Positions 8,555 to 16,413 of a DNA stretch of 64,000 nucleotides are shown here, in pieces. The notes under the pieces are model-generated. The model did not search any database. It saw only the letters and a list, made by a program, of their open reading frames with translations, and was not told where the DNA came from. The number at the start of each line of letters is the position of its first letter. Positions within the stretch are counted from its first letter, which is position 1. Origin of the DNA: JAFGBI01 sp964480725 (GTDB lineage: Bacteria > Myxococcota_A > Polyangia > Polyangiales > Polyangiaceae); the NCBI GenBank assembly GCA_964480725.1, contig CAYZQO010000014.1, forward strand, positions 32,258 to 96,257. The letters run 5' to 3'. Position numbers and translations under genes: made by a program.

Positions 8555-9547
8555 TCACGCCGCGCGCAGGCGCATCAAGAGGCCCTCCAACACCAGCCCC
8601 GGCTGCCCGTTGCGCTCGAGATCGCCGAGGGCTCCGAGCACCGCCTGGTGCCGGCGCGCGGCCTGGAGCGCGCGATTGGGCCCGACCTCGTGCGCGCTCG
8701 ACGGGCCGAGGCCGAGCGCGGCGTGGGCCTCCTGCACGAAGTGGGCGGCGAGCGCCTCGAGCTGCTGGCGCAGCGCGTCGCGGCCCTCCGGGCGTGACTC
8801 CGCGAGGGCGATGCCCGCTGCGAGATCGGGCGCGTCGATCGCCGCCAGCGCGCCCCGGACGAACTCCTCCCGACCGCTCGTGAGCTCCGCGTCTGCCAGT
8901 CCGAGTGCGCGCGACGCGCTCCCCTGCGCCAGCAGCGCGAGCTCCGGGGGGGCGCCGCGCTCGGCGAGGAGGCGGGCCACGACCGGATCCGGCAGCGGCC
9001 CGAACCGAACGGCGAGCGAACGCGAGAGGACCGTGGCGAGCAGGCGCTTGGGACGGCTGGTGAGCAGCACGAAATGGGTGCGCGACGGTGGCTCCTCGAG
9101 CGTCTTGAGCAGGGCGTTCGCCGCCGAGACGGTGAGCTCGTCCGCGGCGCGCACGATGAACACCAGCGCCTTGCCCTCGTGCGGTGGGAAACCGACCCGA
9201 CCCAGCACGACGCGGCGGATCTGCTCCACGCTGATGCCCGTCGTCTCCGAGGCGTCCAGCAGCTTGCCGTACAGGCCGCGCTCGACGACCACCACGTCTG
9301 GGTGCAGCGGCACGCGCGGCTCCGTGTCCGAGAGCGTCTCCACCCGGCGGCGGTTCGTCGCACAGAGCGCCGTCCCGTCATCGCCGCACACGAGCTCCTT
9401 GGCGAGTTCGAAGGCCGCGAGCTCCTTGCCGACGCCCTCCGGCCCCTCGAAGCGGTAGGCGTGGTGCACGCGCCCCGTCTCGAGCGCGCGGCGCAGGGTC
9501 TGGACCGCCGTGGGTTGGCCGAGGATCCCGTCGAAAGCCACGCCCAC
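8555..9547 (-). CDS. holB: DNA polymerase III delta' subunit (clamp loader)
   Basis: A 330-residue AAA+ family protein, the typical length for delta'. The N-terminus has FDGILGQPTAVQTLRRALE and a Walker A-like loop GPEGVGKE (about residues 35-42). LKTLEEPPSRTHFVLLTS is the sensor-1 region characteristic of clamp loader subunits, followed by an SRS sequence where catalytic subunits have SRC. A Cys pair (CGDDGTALC) is all that remains of the zinc module. With delta and tau/gamma it loads the beta sliding clamp. It lies 58 bp downstream of the M15-like gene on the same strand. tmk, a frequent neighbour of holB, is not present. Confidence 0.9.
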   Translation of the reverse strand: MGVAFDGILGQPTAVQTLRRALETGRVHHAYRFEGPEGVGKELAAFELAKELVCGDDGTALCATNRRRVETLSDTEPRVPLHPDVVVVERGLYGKLLDASETTGISVEQIRRVVLGRVGFPPHEGKALVFIVRAADELTVSAANALLKTLEEPPSRTHFVLLTSRPKRLLATVLSRSLAVRFGPLPDPVVARLLAERGAPPELALLAQGSASRALGLADAELTSGREEFVRGALAAIDAPDLAAGIALAESRPEGRDALRQQLEALAAHFVQEAHAALGLGPSSAHEVGPNRALQAARRHQAVLGALGDLERNGQPGLVLEGLLMRLRAA

Positions 9548-9605
9548 TAGCTCCTCGCCGCGCTGGTCCGGCGCGCCCCCGGTCGCCCGCGCCGCCCGCG
9601 CGACC

Positions 9606-10790
9606 TCACAGCTCCCCCTGATGCTCGAGCGCGCCGGCCTCCACCACGCCGGGCCAGGCGTCGACGTAGCGCGACGGCTCGCCGGGCAGGGAGGCGTCCA
9701 CCCACAGGGGGTGGCCGCTGCCCGCCTCCCGGACGTCGAAGTGCACGAACTCGTGGTACGGGTAGTAGCCGCAGGCGACGTCGCGGAGCTCGTGGCAGAG
9801 CGCGAACAGGCGCTCCTTGGAGATGCCCAGCACCTGCACGTCGAGCGCGCGACCGCGCGCGTGCTGGCTCCGCGTGGCCCCCGGTCGGTACCCGCTCACG
9901 ACGTAGATGGCGCGGAAGGGGAAGCGGTCGGCCACCTGCTGCATCACCCAGACCAGACGCGGGTGGACCAGCCGAATCCCCGGCGTCCACTCCCCGGGAC
10001 CGGCGTCCCGCGCCGCCTCGGCCGGGAGCGGCAGGGGGGGGCGGGGCACGTCGAGGGGGCGGGCCATCGCGCTGAGGCGGTCGATCGCCTCGGCGGAGAT
10101 CGAGCCGTCACAGTCGAGCAGGGCGAAGGTGTCGCGCTCGAGGCCGTGACGGAGGAAGGTGGCGGGCTTGTGCCGCTGCCAGGGGGCGCAGGCGGGGGCG
10201 CGGGAGAACGGCACCAGCTCGGGCGCCGGCGTGGCGGCGCCGTGCAGCCAGGCCGGGGCCGGCGCGAGCTCGGGCCAGAACTCGTGAGGGTGCTCGATCT
10301 CGCCGAGGTCGCCCGCCGAGAGCGAGGGTGGCCGCGGCGTGAAGGGGGCCGGCGCCGCCGCGGTCCCCGGATCGCAGAGGAACGCGCTCCAGGTGAGCGG
10401 GCTCAGGGCGCCCCGGCGGCTCGGCCCGTAGCGCCCGGCCCAGAACCGCTGCCAGGGCGCGACGCGGACCCGCTCGGGGTGCGCGTAGCGGCCGAGCAGC
10501 GGGAGCGTCGCGCCGCCGTCGAGGCGCAGCCCGGCTGGGCGGGAGAGGGCGTCGGCGAGCCACGACCGCGAGTCGAGGCGGCGCGGCGCGAGGACCGCGC
10601 GCGCCGCGCCCGCCGGCTCCGCCACCGCGAGCAGCCGCGCGCGAGCGGCTCGGGGCGGGGGGCCCGCGTCGGCCCCGGCGAGGGCGGTGCCGGGCGCACC
10701 CCAGGGGAACGCGATCGCACCGAGCACGACGCCGGCGCCGGCGATCCGGCGGGCGGCGCGCAGCGACCGGGCACGGACGGCCCGCCGCAC
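9606..10790 (-). CDS. M15-like (DUF882) peptidoglycan peptidase, exported
   Basis: A 394-residue protein with an Arg-rich N-terminus and a hydrophobic stretch (about residues 17-39) that could be a signal peptide or anchor. The catalytic region is at the C-terminus. SQHARGRALD, with His310 and Asp317, is the S-x-H-x-x-G-x-A-x-D zinc motif of the M15/YcbK group, and HEFVHFD gives the last zinc ligand (His350). These enzymes cut the peptide stems or cross-links of murein. The N-terminal 240 residues are Ala/Pro/Arg-rich and match nothing I know. The start is 6 bp downstream of the TetR gene stop on the same strand, so the two are probably co-transcribed, and holB follows. Confidence 0.78.
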   Translation of the reverse strand: MRRAVRARSLRAARRIAGAGVVLGAIAFPWGAPGTALAGADAGPPPRAARARLLAVAEPAGAARAVLAPRRLDSRSWLADALSRPAGLRLDGGATLPLLGRYAHPERVRVAPWQRFWAGRYGPSRRGALSPLTWSAFLCDPGTAAAPAPFTPRPPSLSAGDLGEIEHPHEFWPELAPAPAWLHGAATPAPELVPFSRAPACAPWQRHKPATFLRHGLERDTFALLDCDGSISAEAIDRLSAMARPLDVPRPPLPLPAEAARDAGPGEWTPGIRLVHPRLVWVMQQVADRFPFRAIYVVSGYRPGATRSQHARGRALDVQVLGISKERLFALCHELRDVACGYYPYHEFVHFDVREAGSGHPLWVDASLPGEPSRYVDAWPGVVEAGALEHQGEL

Positions 10791-10796
10791 GCGCCT

Positions 10797-11453
10797 TCAG
10801 CCCTGGCGGGCGCTCGATCGGAGCAGCCCGAGGAAGAGCTGGAAGGCGGCGTTGACGTCGACCTCTTCGCCCTCGAGGTACTCCGCGACGGCCAGCCCGT
10901 TGATGACGGCGAGGATGAGCGTGCTGAGGCCCTTGAGCTTGGCCTCGTCGGTGGCGCTCACGCCGAGGATCTCGGGCAGCCCCTCGGCGACGAGCTTGCG
11001 CGCGTCGCGCTGCAGGGCCGACGCGCGGCGCTTGAGCTCCGTGTCACGGCGCGCGGCGCTCCACACCTCGATGTTGAGCCCGGTGCCGGTCTTGTCCGTC
11101 TGGATCGCCTCCCACAGCGCGGAGAGCGCGGTCGGCGCCGTGGGGGCGCCCGCCTCACCGGTGCCGGCGATCGCCTGGCGGAGCCGGTCGAGGTGCTTGT
11201 GGTACGTGAAGCTCTGCACCTCGTGGATGAGGGCCGCTTTGCTGGCGAAGTAGTAGTGGACGATGCTCTTGCGGAGCCCAAGCTCCTTGCCGATCTCGGC
11301 GAGGGTGGTGGCGCTGAATCCCTTCCGCGCGAAGCATTTGGCGGCTGCGGAGAGGATCGCGGCGACCCGCGGGTTCTCCCAGTCCACCGCGCGGGGCGCG
11401 GCGGTCTCGGGGTTATCGGCCTTCACCTGTGTAGGAGATTCTGCAGTGTTCAT
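10797..11453 (-). CDS. TetR family transcriptional regulator
   Basis: A 218-residue protein. After about 28 variable residues comes the TetR helix-turn-helix: ILSAAAKCFARKGFSATTLA then EIGKELGLRKSIVHYYFASK. The recognition helix ends in the usual YYF-x-x-K. The C-terminal ligand and dimerisation domain is alpha-helical and variable, so the effector cannot be read from sequence. It heads a minus-strand unit with the M15-like peptidase (6-bp gap) and perhaps holB. A well-spaced promoter lies 33-61 bp upstream. Autoregulation is common in the family but I found no clear palindrome over that promoter. Confidence 0.92.
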   Translation of the reverse strand: MNTAESPTQVKADNPETAAPRAVDWENPRVAAILSAAAKCFARKGFSATTLAEIGKELGLRKSIVHYYFASKAALIHEVQSFTYHKHLDRLRQAIAGTGEAGAPTAPTALSALWEAIQTDKTGTGLNIEVWSAARRDTELKRRASALQRDARKLVAEGLPEILGVSATDEAKLKGLSTLILAVINGLAVAEYLEGEEVDVNAAFQLFLGLLRSSARQG

Positions 11454-11485
11454 GGTATATTCCGGGACGGCCAGCCGGCAGGGCC

Positions 11486-11514
11486 ACCCTACCCACGCAG
11501 AGGGGTCACGTCAA
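11486..11514 (-). promoter_or_regulatory. Sigma-70-type promoter for the TetR gene
   Basis: On the minus strand TTGACG (11514-11509) and TAGGGT (11491-11486) are separated by exactly 17 bp. The predicted start near 11479 would give a 5' UTR of about 25 nt before the ATG at 11453. The -10 matches the TAG-type hexamers seen upstream of mraZ and other genes in this window. Confidence 0.6.
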
Positions 11515-11621
11515 GGGGGCGAAAAACGGCTTGGATGCGCGGCGCGAACACCCCTTGGACGGCGCTTTTCGCCCACGAATCGGCCGTTCGTCAAGTGCTA
11601 ACGACCCCACCCGGGAATTGC

Positions 11622-12140
11622 TCACCGTCCGTAGAGTCGGGCCAGGCAGGCGCGGAACTCCGGCGCCAGCGCCACGAGCGAGCCCTCGTCGCCGACGAAC
11701 GGGTAGAGGCCGGCGGCCTTCGCGGCGACGACCTGGCGCTGGGCTGCGTCGAGGGGCGCCCCGTCCTCGCAGAGGACCGCCACCATCGCGGCGACCGAGC
11801 GGCTCATCCCCGCGGCGCAGTGCAGGAGCACGTTGCCCGTCACGCGCCGCCGCCGGACGAACGGGACGACGAGGCCGAGCGCCGACTCGAGCTCGCCCTC
11901 GCCGCGGCCGCCATCCATGATGGGGATCGCGAGCCACTCGGTGGTCGCCCGGGCGGGGCCTTCGACGGCCTCGTCCGAGAGCAGCGGCATCGGGCAGAGC
12001 GACACCACGCCCGCGAAGGGCGCGGGGACGCCGTCCGGTGCCACCGGCTGCTCCCAGCCGGCGAGCGCGCGCTCGCCGGAGCGGTAGTCCCCGAGGAACA
12101 GGCGATCGGCCACCAGCCACACGCCGCGAGGCTGCCACAT
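11622..12140 (-). CDS. Dual-specificity / tyrosine protein phosphatase
   Basis: A 172-residue protein from ATG 12140. An in-frame start at 12302 would overlap the upstream VanW gene by more than 100 bp and add an Arg/Pro-rich tail, so the shorter form is preferred. HCAAGMSRS at about residues 107-115 is the Cys-x5-Arg signature loop (Cys108, Arg114) of cysteine-based phosphatases. The general acid is probably the Asp in IPIMDGG. The compact size fits the dual-specificity (DSP) class, which removes phosphate from Ser/Thr/Tyr of proteins or from other phosphoesters. It follows the VanW gene by 55 bp on the same strand. With Hanks-type kinases nearby it may serve protein phosphorylation, but partners are unknown. 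Confidence 0.8.
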   Translation of the reverse strand: MWQPRGVWLVADRLFLGDYRSGERALAGWEQPVAPDGVPAPFAGVVSLCPMPLLSDEAVEGPARATTEWLAIPIMDGGRGEGELESALGLVVPFVRRRRVTGNVLLHCAAGMSRSVAAMVAVLCEDGAPLDAAQRQVVAAKAAGLYPFVGDEGSLVALAPEFRACLARLYGR

Positions 12141-12195
12141 CCGGGGCGCGTGCGCCCTCCGCCCGTGGGTGCGGCGATCGCGACAGCCGTGCGGC

Positions 12196-13782
12196 TCAGC
12201 GGCGGGGCGACTCGGTGTCGGCGGCCGTGTCGCCCTCGTCCTCGAAGTACGGCATCCCGGCGGCCCGAGTCCAGCCCGCGCGGCCCATCGTCCCCGGCTC
12301 ACGGGACTCCCGCGTGTCCGGCTGTCCGTCGGCGTCGACGATGCCGGGGCCCTGGGTCATCACCAAGAGCTCGTCGGCGAGGTACTCCGGGTGAGGGTCG
12401 TGCTTGACCGGCTTCGGGTCCCGGGTTGCGTTCCCCGCGCCCACCCGCACGACCTGCACCGTCGGCGGGTAGACGTCGTCGAAGCGCTCGCGGACCGCGT
12501 GGTCGCCCTCGCGGACGATGCGGTACCGGTGGATCTTGAACCCCGGGACCCCGCGCTGGCCGAGCACCCGCTGGCCGCTCGGTAGCTCCGGATCCGGTCG
12601 CTCCTGCTCCTCGTAGGGGATCACCGAGTCGACGCGCCGGATCACGGTCACCGTCCGCGTGCGCGGCGGGCCGAGCACCTCCGCGCGGACGATCCCGTTC
12701 TTTACCGTCTGGTGGAGCACGACGGGGAAGGAGAAGGGGTTCTTCACCCGGAAGTTGAGGGTCGGGTAGACCACCGTCGCGTCGAGCCCCATCTTGATGT
12801 ACGAGCTCGGCCGCGTGTGCGGGAGCCGCTCGACGATCTCGAGCCCCGCGAAGAGGGTCGCGCCGTGCAGCGTGCCGGAGATCTGGCAGGTCCCGCCGCC
12901 GATGCCGTCCACCAGCTCACCCTCGGCGATGACCGGGGCGACCTTGTACCCGTTGGCCTCGTCGCGCGGCCCCACCACCTCGTTGAAGTCAAAGATCTCC
13001 CCGGGGAGCAGCACGGTGCCGTCGAGCTTGGAGGCGGCGAGGCGGAGGTTATAGGTGCGGGCCTGTTGCCGCTCGGCCCGGTCGTACCGCGTCTCGAAGA
13101 ACCCGAGCACCGAGCCGAACTCCACCTTGCCGAGCTCGGCGGCGACGCGGCGGGGCCGCCGCTCCTCGAAGGCCAGCGCGACCTCCGTCTCGCCGCGCTC
13201 GAGCGCCCGCTCGAGCGCCGCTCGCGACGCGTCCACGTCGAGCAGGCGCCCCACCCGCTCGGGGACCACCCGGCGTTGCTCGAGGTCGAGCCGGGCGTCC
13301 GCGGGGAGCCGATCGAGCTCGTCCTTGAGCAGGAGCAGCCGGTGCAGTGCCGCGTCCGGGTCGACGGCGAAGGGCCCCGGCAGCGCGATGGGCTGCGGCC
13401 GCCCGCGCGCCTCCCACTGGCGCCGGAGTGGGCTGGTCGGGTCGCGCGCATCGCGGATCAGCCCGGCGAGCCTCACCTTGTCGATGGCGACCCCGAGCTC
13501 GGCCATGCCGAAGCGGCGCCGGTCGCCGTTGGGGAGGCGAAAGGCGACCTCGCCGGCTGCGAAGCGGCGCACCCGCTCGAGCCCGAGCGCGCTCGAGTCT
13601 TCGTCGAGCGGGAGCGGTCTGCCGAGCAGCGTCACCTCGGGTGGCGCCGGCGGCTCCCGCGGGGGCGTCGGGGCCCAGGGCACGAGCAGGACGCCGATCG
13701 TCGTGCCCGCGACCACGGCGAGCACGACGGCGAGCGTCCCGCGCCCGACCTGGCTCGTGATCCGGGCGAGGGTGGCGCGCAT
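12196..13782 (-). CDS. VanW family envelope protein
   Basis: A 528-residue protein starting at ATG 13782. A single membrane segment lies near the N-terminus (about residues 17-36, LAVVLAVVAGTTIGVLLVPW), so it is anchored with most of the chain outside the cytoplasm. The middle holds a peptidoglycan-binding-4-like region. The VanW core spans about residues 240-400 and is recognised by LLPGEIFDFNEVVGPRDEAN, GIGGGTCQISGTLHGATLFA and YPTLNFRVKNPF. VanW occurs in vancomycin-resistance clusters and widely elsewhere; its activity is not established. The last 130 residues are charged and lack a known domain. It is divergent from uvrC (159-bp gap) and precedes the phosphatase gene. Confidence 0.88.
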   Translation of the reverse strand: MRATLARITSQVGRGTLAVVLAVVAGTTIGVLLVPWAPTPPREPPAPPEVTLLGRPLPLDEDSSALGLERVRRFAAGEVAFRLPNGDRRRFGMAELGVAIDKVRLAGLIRDARDPTSPLRRQWEARGRPQPIALPGPFAVDPDAALHRLLLLKDELDRLPADARLDLEQRRVVPERVGRLLDVDASRAALERALERGETEVALAFEERRPRRVAAELGKVEFGSVLGFFETRYDRAERQQARTYNLRLAASKLDGTVLLPGEIFDFNEVVGPRDEANGYKVAPVIAEGELVDGIGGGTCQISGTLHGATLFAGLEIVERLPHTRPSSYIKMGLDATVVYPTLNFRVKNPFSFPVVLHQTVKNGIVRAEVLGPPRTRTVTVIRRVDSVIPYEEQERPDPELPSGQRVLGQRGVPGFKIHRYRIVREGDHAVRERFDDVYPPTVQVVRVGAGNATRDPKPVKHDPHPEYLADELLVMTQGPGIVDADGQPDTRESREPGTMGRAGWTRAAGMPYFEDEGDTAADTESPRR

Positions 13783-13941
13783 CGTCGCCGGGCATCTTTG
13801 GAAGGCAGCGGCGGCCCCGTCAAGCGGACCGGCGGTCGGCGCCAGCCCCTCGGTCACCGATCCCGGGCGAAGCGCCGCGGGGTTTCCTCGGCCTCGCCCC
13901 CGGGGTAGAGGCCTGTCGAGGCCGGCGGCCCCGGGTCCCCG

Positions 13942-16071
13942 ATGGCGAAGCGACGAACGAGAGCCCCCTCCTCGCGGCGCGAGGTCGGGCCGCGAGCGAC
14001 CCCGCCCGCCGCCGGCGCCGTGATCGTCGAGCCGGCGCTCGACGTCGAGCCGGAACCCGAGCTCGAGCCGGTGCCCGAGGTCGAGCCGCCGGCGCTCCCC
14101 GAGTCGCTCGCGCGCAAGCTCGCCGAGCTCCCGGCGCGCCCGGGCTGCTACGTCTTCCGCGACGGGGGCGGGGCGGCGCTCTACGTGGGCAAGGCCAAGA
14201 GCCTGCGCGCCCGGGTGCGGAGCTACTTCCAGGAGGCCTCCAGCGACTCGCGCGCGTTCATCCCCTTTCTGCGCCGGCGCGTCGCCGATCTCGAGACGAT
14301 CGTCACCGTCACCGAGAAGGAGGCGGCGATCCTCGAGAACAGCCTGATCAAGGAGGCGCGCCCGCGCTACAACTTCAAGCTCCGCGACGACAAGGAGTTC
14401 CTGTCGCTGCGCCTCGACCCGGCGTCGGCCTGGCCCCGGCTCGAGCTGGTGCGCCGGACCCAGGCGGACGGCGCCCGCTACTTCGGGCCCTACCACTCGG
14501 CGACGGCCGCGCGGCGCACCCTGCAGCTGGTGGAGAAGCATTTCCAGCTCCGGACCTGCTCCGATCGGGAGCTCGCCACCCGCCAGCGCCCCTGCCTGCA
14601 GCACCAGATCCAGCGCTGCCCCGCGCCCTGCGTCCTGCCCGTCGATCCGGCGAGCTACGCCGCGCAGGTGCGCGCGGTGGCGCTGTTCCTCGACGGCCGG
14701 CACGACGAGCTCACCGCCGAGCTCGAGCGACAGATGGCCGCGGACGCCGCGGCCATGAAGTACGAGCGCGCCGCCGTGGTCCGCGACCAGCTCGCCGCCG
14801 TGCGGGCGGTGCGCGAGCAGCAGCGCGTCGTCGCCGTCACCGACCGCGATCAGGACGCGCTAGGGCTGTATCGCGAGGGCGATCGCGTCGAGCTCGGGGT
14901 GCTCACCGTGCGTCGCGGGCGGGTCGTCGACGCGGTGACCCTCTCGAGCAAGGGGGTCGAGGTGCCCAACGACGAGGTGGTGGCCGCCTTCCTCCGCGAC
15001 CATTACGGCGAGCGCGGTCCCCGGGCCGCGCTCATCCCGGACGAGCTGCTGGTCCCGCTGCTGCCCGAGGGGGCGGCGGGCGTCGCGGAATGGCTCTCGG
15101 AGCGGCGCGCCGCGGCGGCCGCGCCGAGCGGCGAGCGCGCCCGGCGCTGCGAGCTCCTGGCCCCGGCGCGGGGGCCGCGGCGCGAGCTCGTCGAGCTGGC
15201 GACCGAGAACGCGCGCCACGCCTTCGCCGAGAAGGCCCGCGCCGCGGAGGACGTCGACCAGTGGCTGGTGCGCCTGCAGGAGCGGCTGCGCCTGCCCACC
15301 CTGCCGCGCCGCATCGAGTGCGTCGACATCTCGCACCTCGGCGGCAGCGACACCGTGGGCGCCGTGGTGGCGCTCACCGACGGGGTGGCCGACAAGGGGC
15401 GCTACCGCACCTACCGCGTCACCGGCGCGAGCGACGGCGACGACTACGCCGCCATGGCCGAGGTGCTCGGCCGCCGCTTTCGCCGCGGCAAGCTCGCGCG
15501 CGCGGCGGGGGAGGGTGCCGCGCCCGCCGTCGATGCGGACGGGGTGCTGCTCGAGGCCGGCGGCGCGGACGCGGCCTGGGAGCTCCCGGACCTGCTGGTG
15601 GTCGATGGCGGGCGCGGTCAGCTCGCGGTCGCCCTGACCGCGGCCCAGGATCTGGGGCTGTTCGAGCTCAGCATCGTGGGGCTCGCCAAGGAGCGCGAGA
15701 CGCCGCTCGGCGAGCGGATCGTCGATCGCGTCTACCTGCCCGGCCAGAAAAACCCGGTGAGCCTGCGCGCGAACAGCCCCGAGCTGTGGCTCCTGGCCCG
15801 GGTGCGCGACGAGGCCCACCGCTTCGCCAACCGCGGGCGCCGGCAGGTCGGCAAGGCGCGGACGCTCGGCTCGGAGCTCGACCGGATCCAGGGCATCGGC
15901 GAGAAGACCCGCAACGCCCTGCTCACCGCGCTCGGCTCGCTCGAGGCGGTGCGCGGCGCGCCGGACGAGGCCCTCCTCGCGGTGCCCGGGATGACGCCGG
16001 CCCGCCTGGGGGCCCTGCGGGCCCATTTCGCCGCCGCCGCCTCGCCCGACGCGGGCGAGACCCGTGATTGA
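13942..16071 (+). CDS. uvrC: Excinuclease ABC subunit C
   Basis: A 709-residue protein, longer than the usual 600-630 because of an N-terminal extension of about 55 residues rich in Arg, Pro and Glu, including an alternating P-E run near residues 35-50. Domains in order: GIY-YIG nuclease (PGCYVF...LYVGKAKSLRARV, about residues 63-95) making the 3' incision; a UVR helical hairpin for UvrB binding (about residues 250-285); the RNase H-like nuclease (ECVDISHLGGSDTVGA and DLLVVDGGRGQL) making the 5' incision; and tandem helix-hairpin-helix motifs at the end (IQGIGEKTRNALL, VPGMTPARLGAL). It acts with UvrAB in nucleotide excision repair. It is monocistronic and divergent from the VanW gene. Confidence 0.96.
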   Translation: MAKRRTRAPSSRREVGPRATPPAAGAVIVEPALDVEPEPELEPVPEVEPPALPESLARKLAELPARPGCYVFRDGGGAALYVGKAKSLRARVRSYFQEASSDSRAFIPFLRRRVADLETIVTVTEKEAAILENSLIKEARPRYNFKLRDDKEFLSLRLDPASAWPRLELVRRTQADGARYFGPYHSATAARRTLQLVEKHFQLRTCSDRELATRQRPCLQHQIQRCPAPCVLPVDPASYAAQVRAVALFLDGRHDELTAELERQMAADAAAMKYERAAVVRDQLAAVRAVREQQRVVAVTDRDQDALGLYREGDRVELGVLTVRRGRVVDAVTLSSKGVEVPNDEVVAAFLRDHYGERGPRAALIPDELLVPLLPEGAAGVAEWLSERRAAAAAPSGERARRCELLAPARGPRRELVELATENARHAFAEKARAAEDVDQWLVRLQERLRLPTLPRRIECVDISHLGGSDTVGAVVALTDGVADKGRYRTYRVTGASDGDDYAAMAEVLGRRFRRGKLARAAGEGAAPAVDADGVLLEAGGADAAWELPDLLVVDGGRGQLAVALTAAQDLGLFELSIVGLAKERETPLGERIVDRVYLPGQKNPVSLRANSPELWLLARVRDEAHRFANRGRRQVGKARTLGSELDRIQGIGEKTRNALLTALGSLEAVRGAPDEALLAVPGMTPARLGALRAHFAAAASPDAGETRD

Positions 16072-16287
16072 CGGAACCTCCTCGCGAGGCCGTGATCCCG
16101 GCGCCGCGCCAGGGGGCCCCAGGGTTGGCAGTCAACGGGGACGATCGCCAACTCCGTTGCCAGGCGGGGAGGACGAACCCCGCCGATCCGGCCGCGATCC
16201 GCGAGGCACGCGCCTTGCTAAGTGCAAGGGTGCGGGCCCGGTGCGACCGGACCCGCGGCATGCGGCGGCCGGTGCCCCCGCGCGCGA
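16072..16287. other. Intergenic region after uvrC with two hairpins
   Basis: This is the promoter-distal part of a 342-bp gap. Two inverted repeats are adjacent: CCTTGC/GCAAGG with a 5-nt loop (16213-16229), and an 11-bp stem with one mismatch (GCGGGCCCGGT at 16232-16242 pairing with 16246-16256). Neither is followed by a T-run, so they could end uvrC transcription only by a factor-assisted route or be incidental to the GC bias. No gene is seen. Confidence 0.4.
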
Positions 16288-16317
16288 TTGACAGCTGTGG
16301 TCCTGCGCACTTAGGCT
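16288..16317 (+). promoter_or_regulatory. Promoter for the VWA-type lipoprotein gene
   Basis: TTGACA at 16288-16293 and TAGGCT at 16312-16317 with an 18-bp spacer. The predicted start lies about 90 bp before the ATG at 16414. The perfect -35 and the TAG-type -10 resemble those upstream of mraZ. Confidence 0.55.
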
Positions 16318-16413
16318 CGGGCCGGCCCTTCGTGGGTCGGGTCGCAATCGTCCAGGGGCTCCCGGCGGGGAGCCCGGCCAGCTCAGGGTGCGGAAGAGAA
16401 GGAGCCTTTTTTG

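Noticed and set aside
12141..12302. Longer N-terminus for the dual-specificity phosphatase
   Set aside because: It would overlap the end of the VanW gene and adds only Arg/Pro/Thr-rich sequence; ATG 12140 fits gene spacing.
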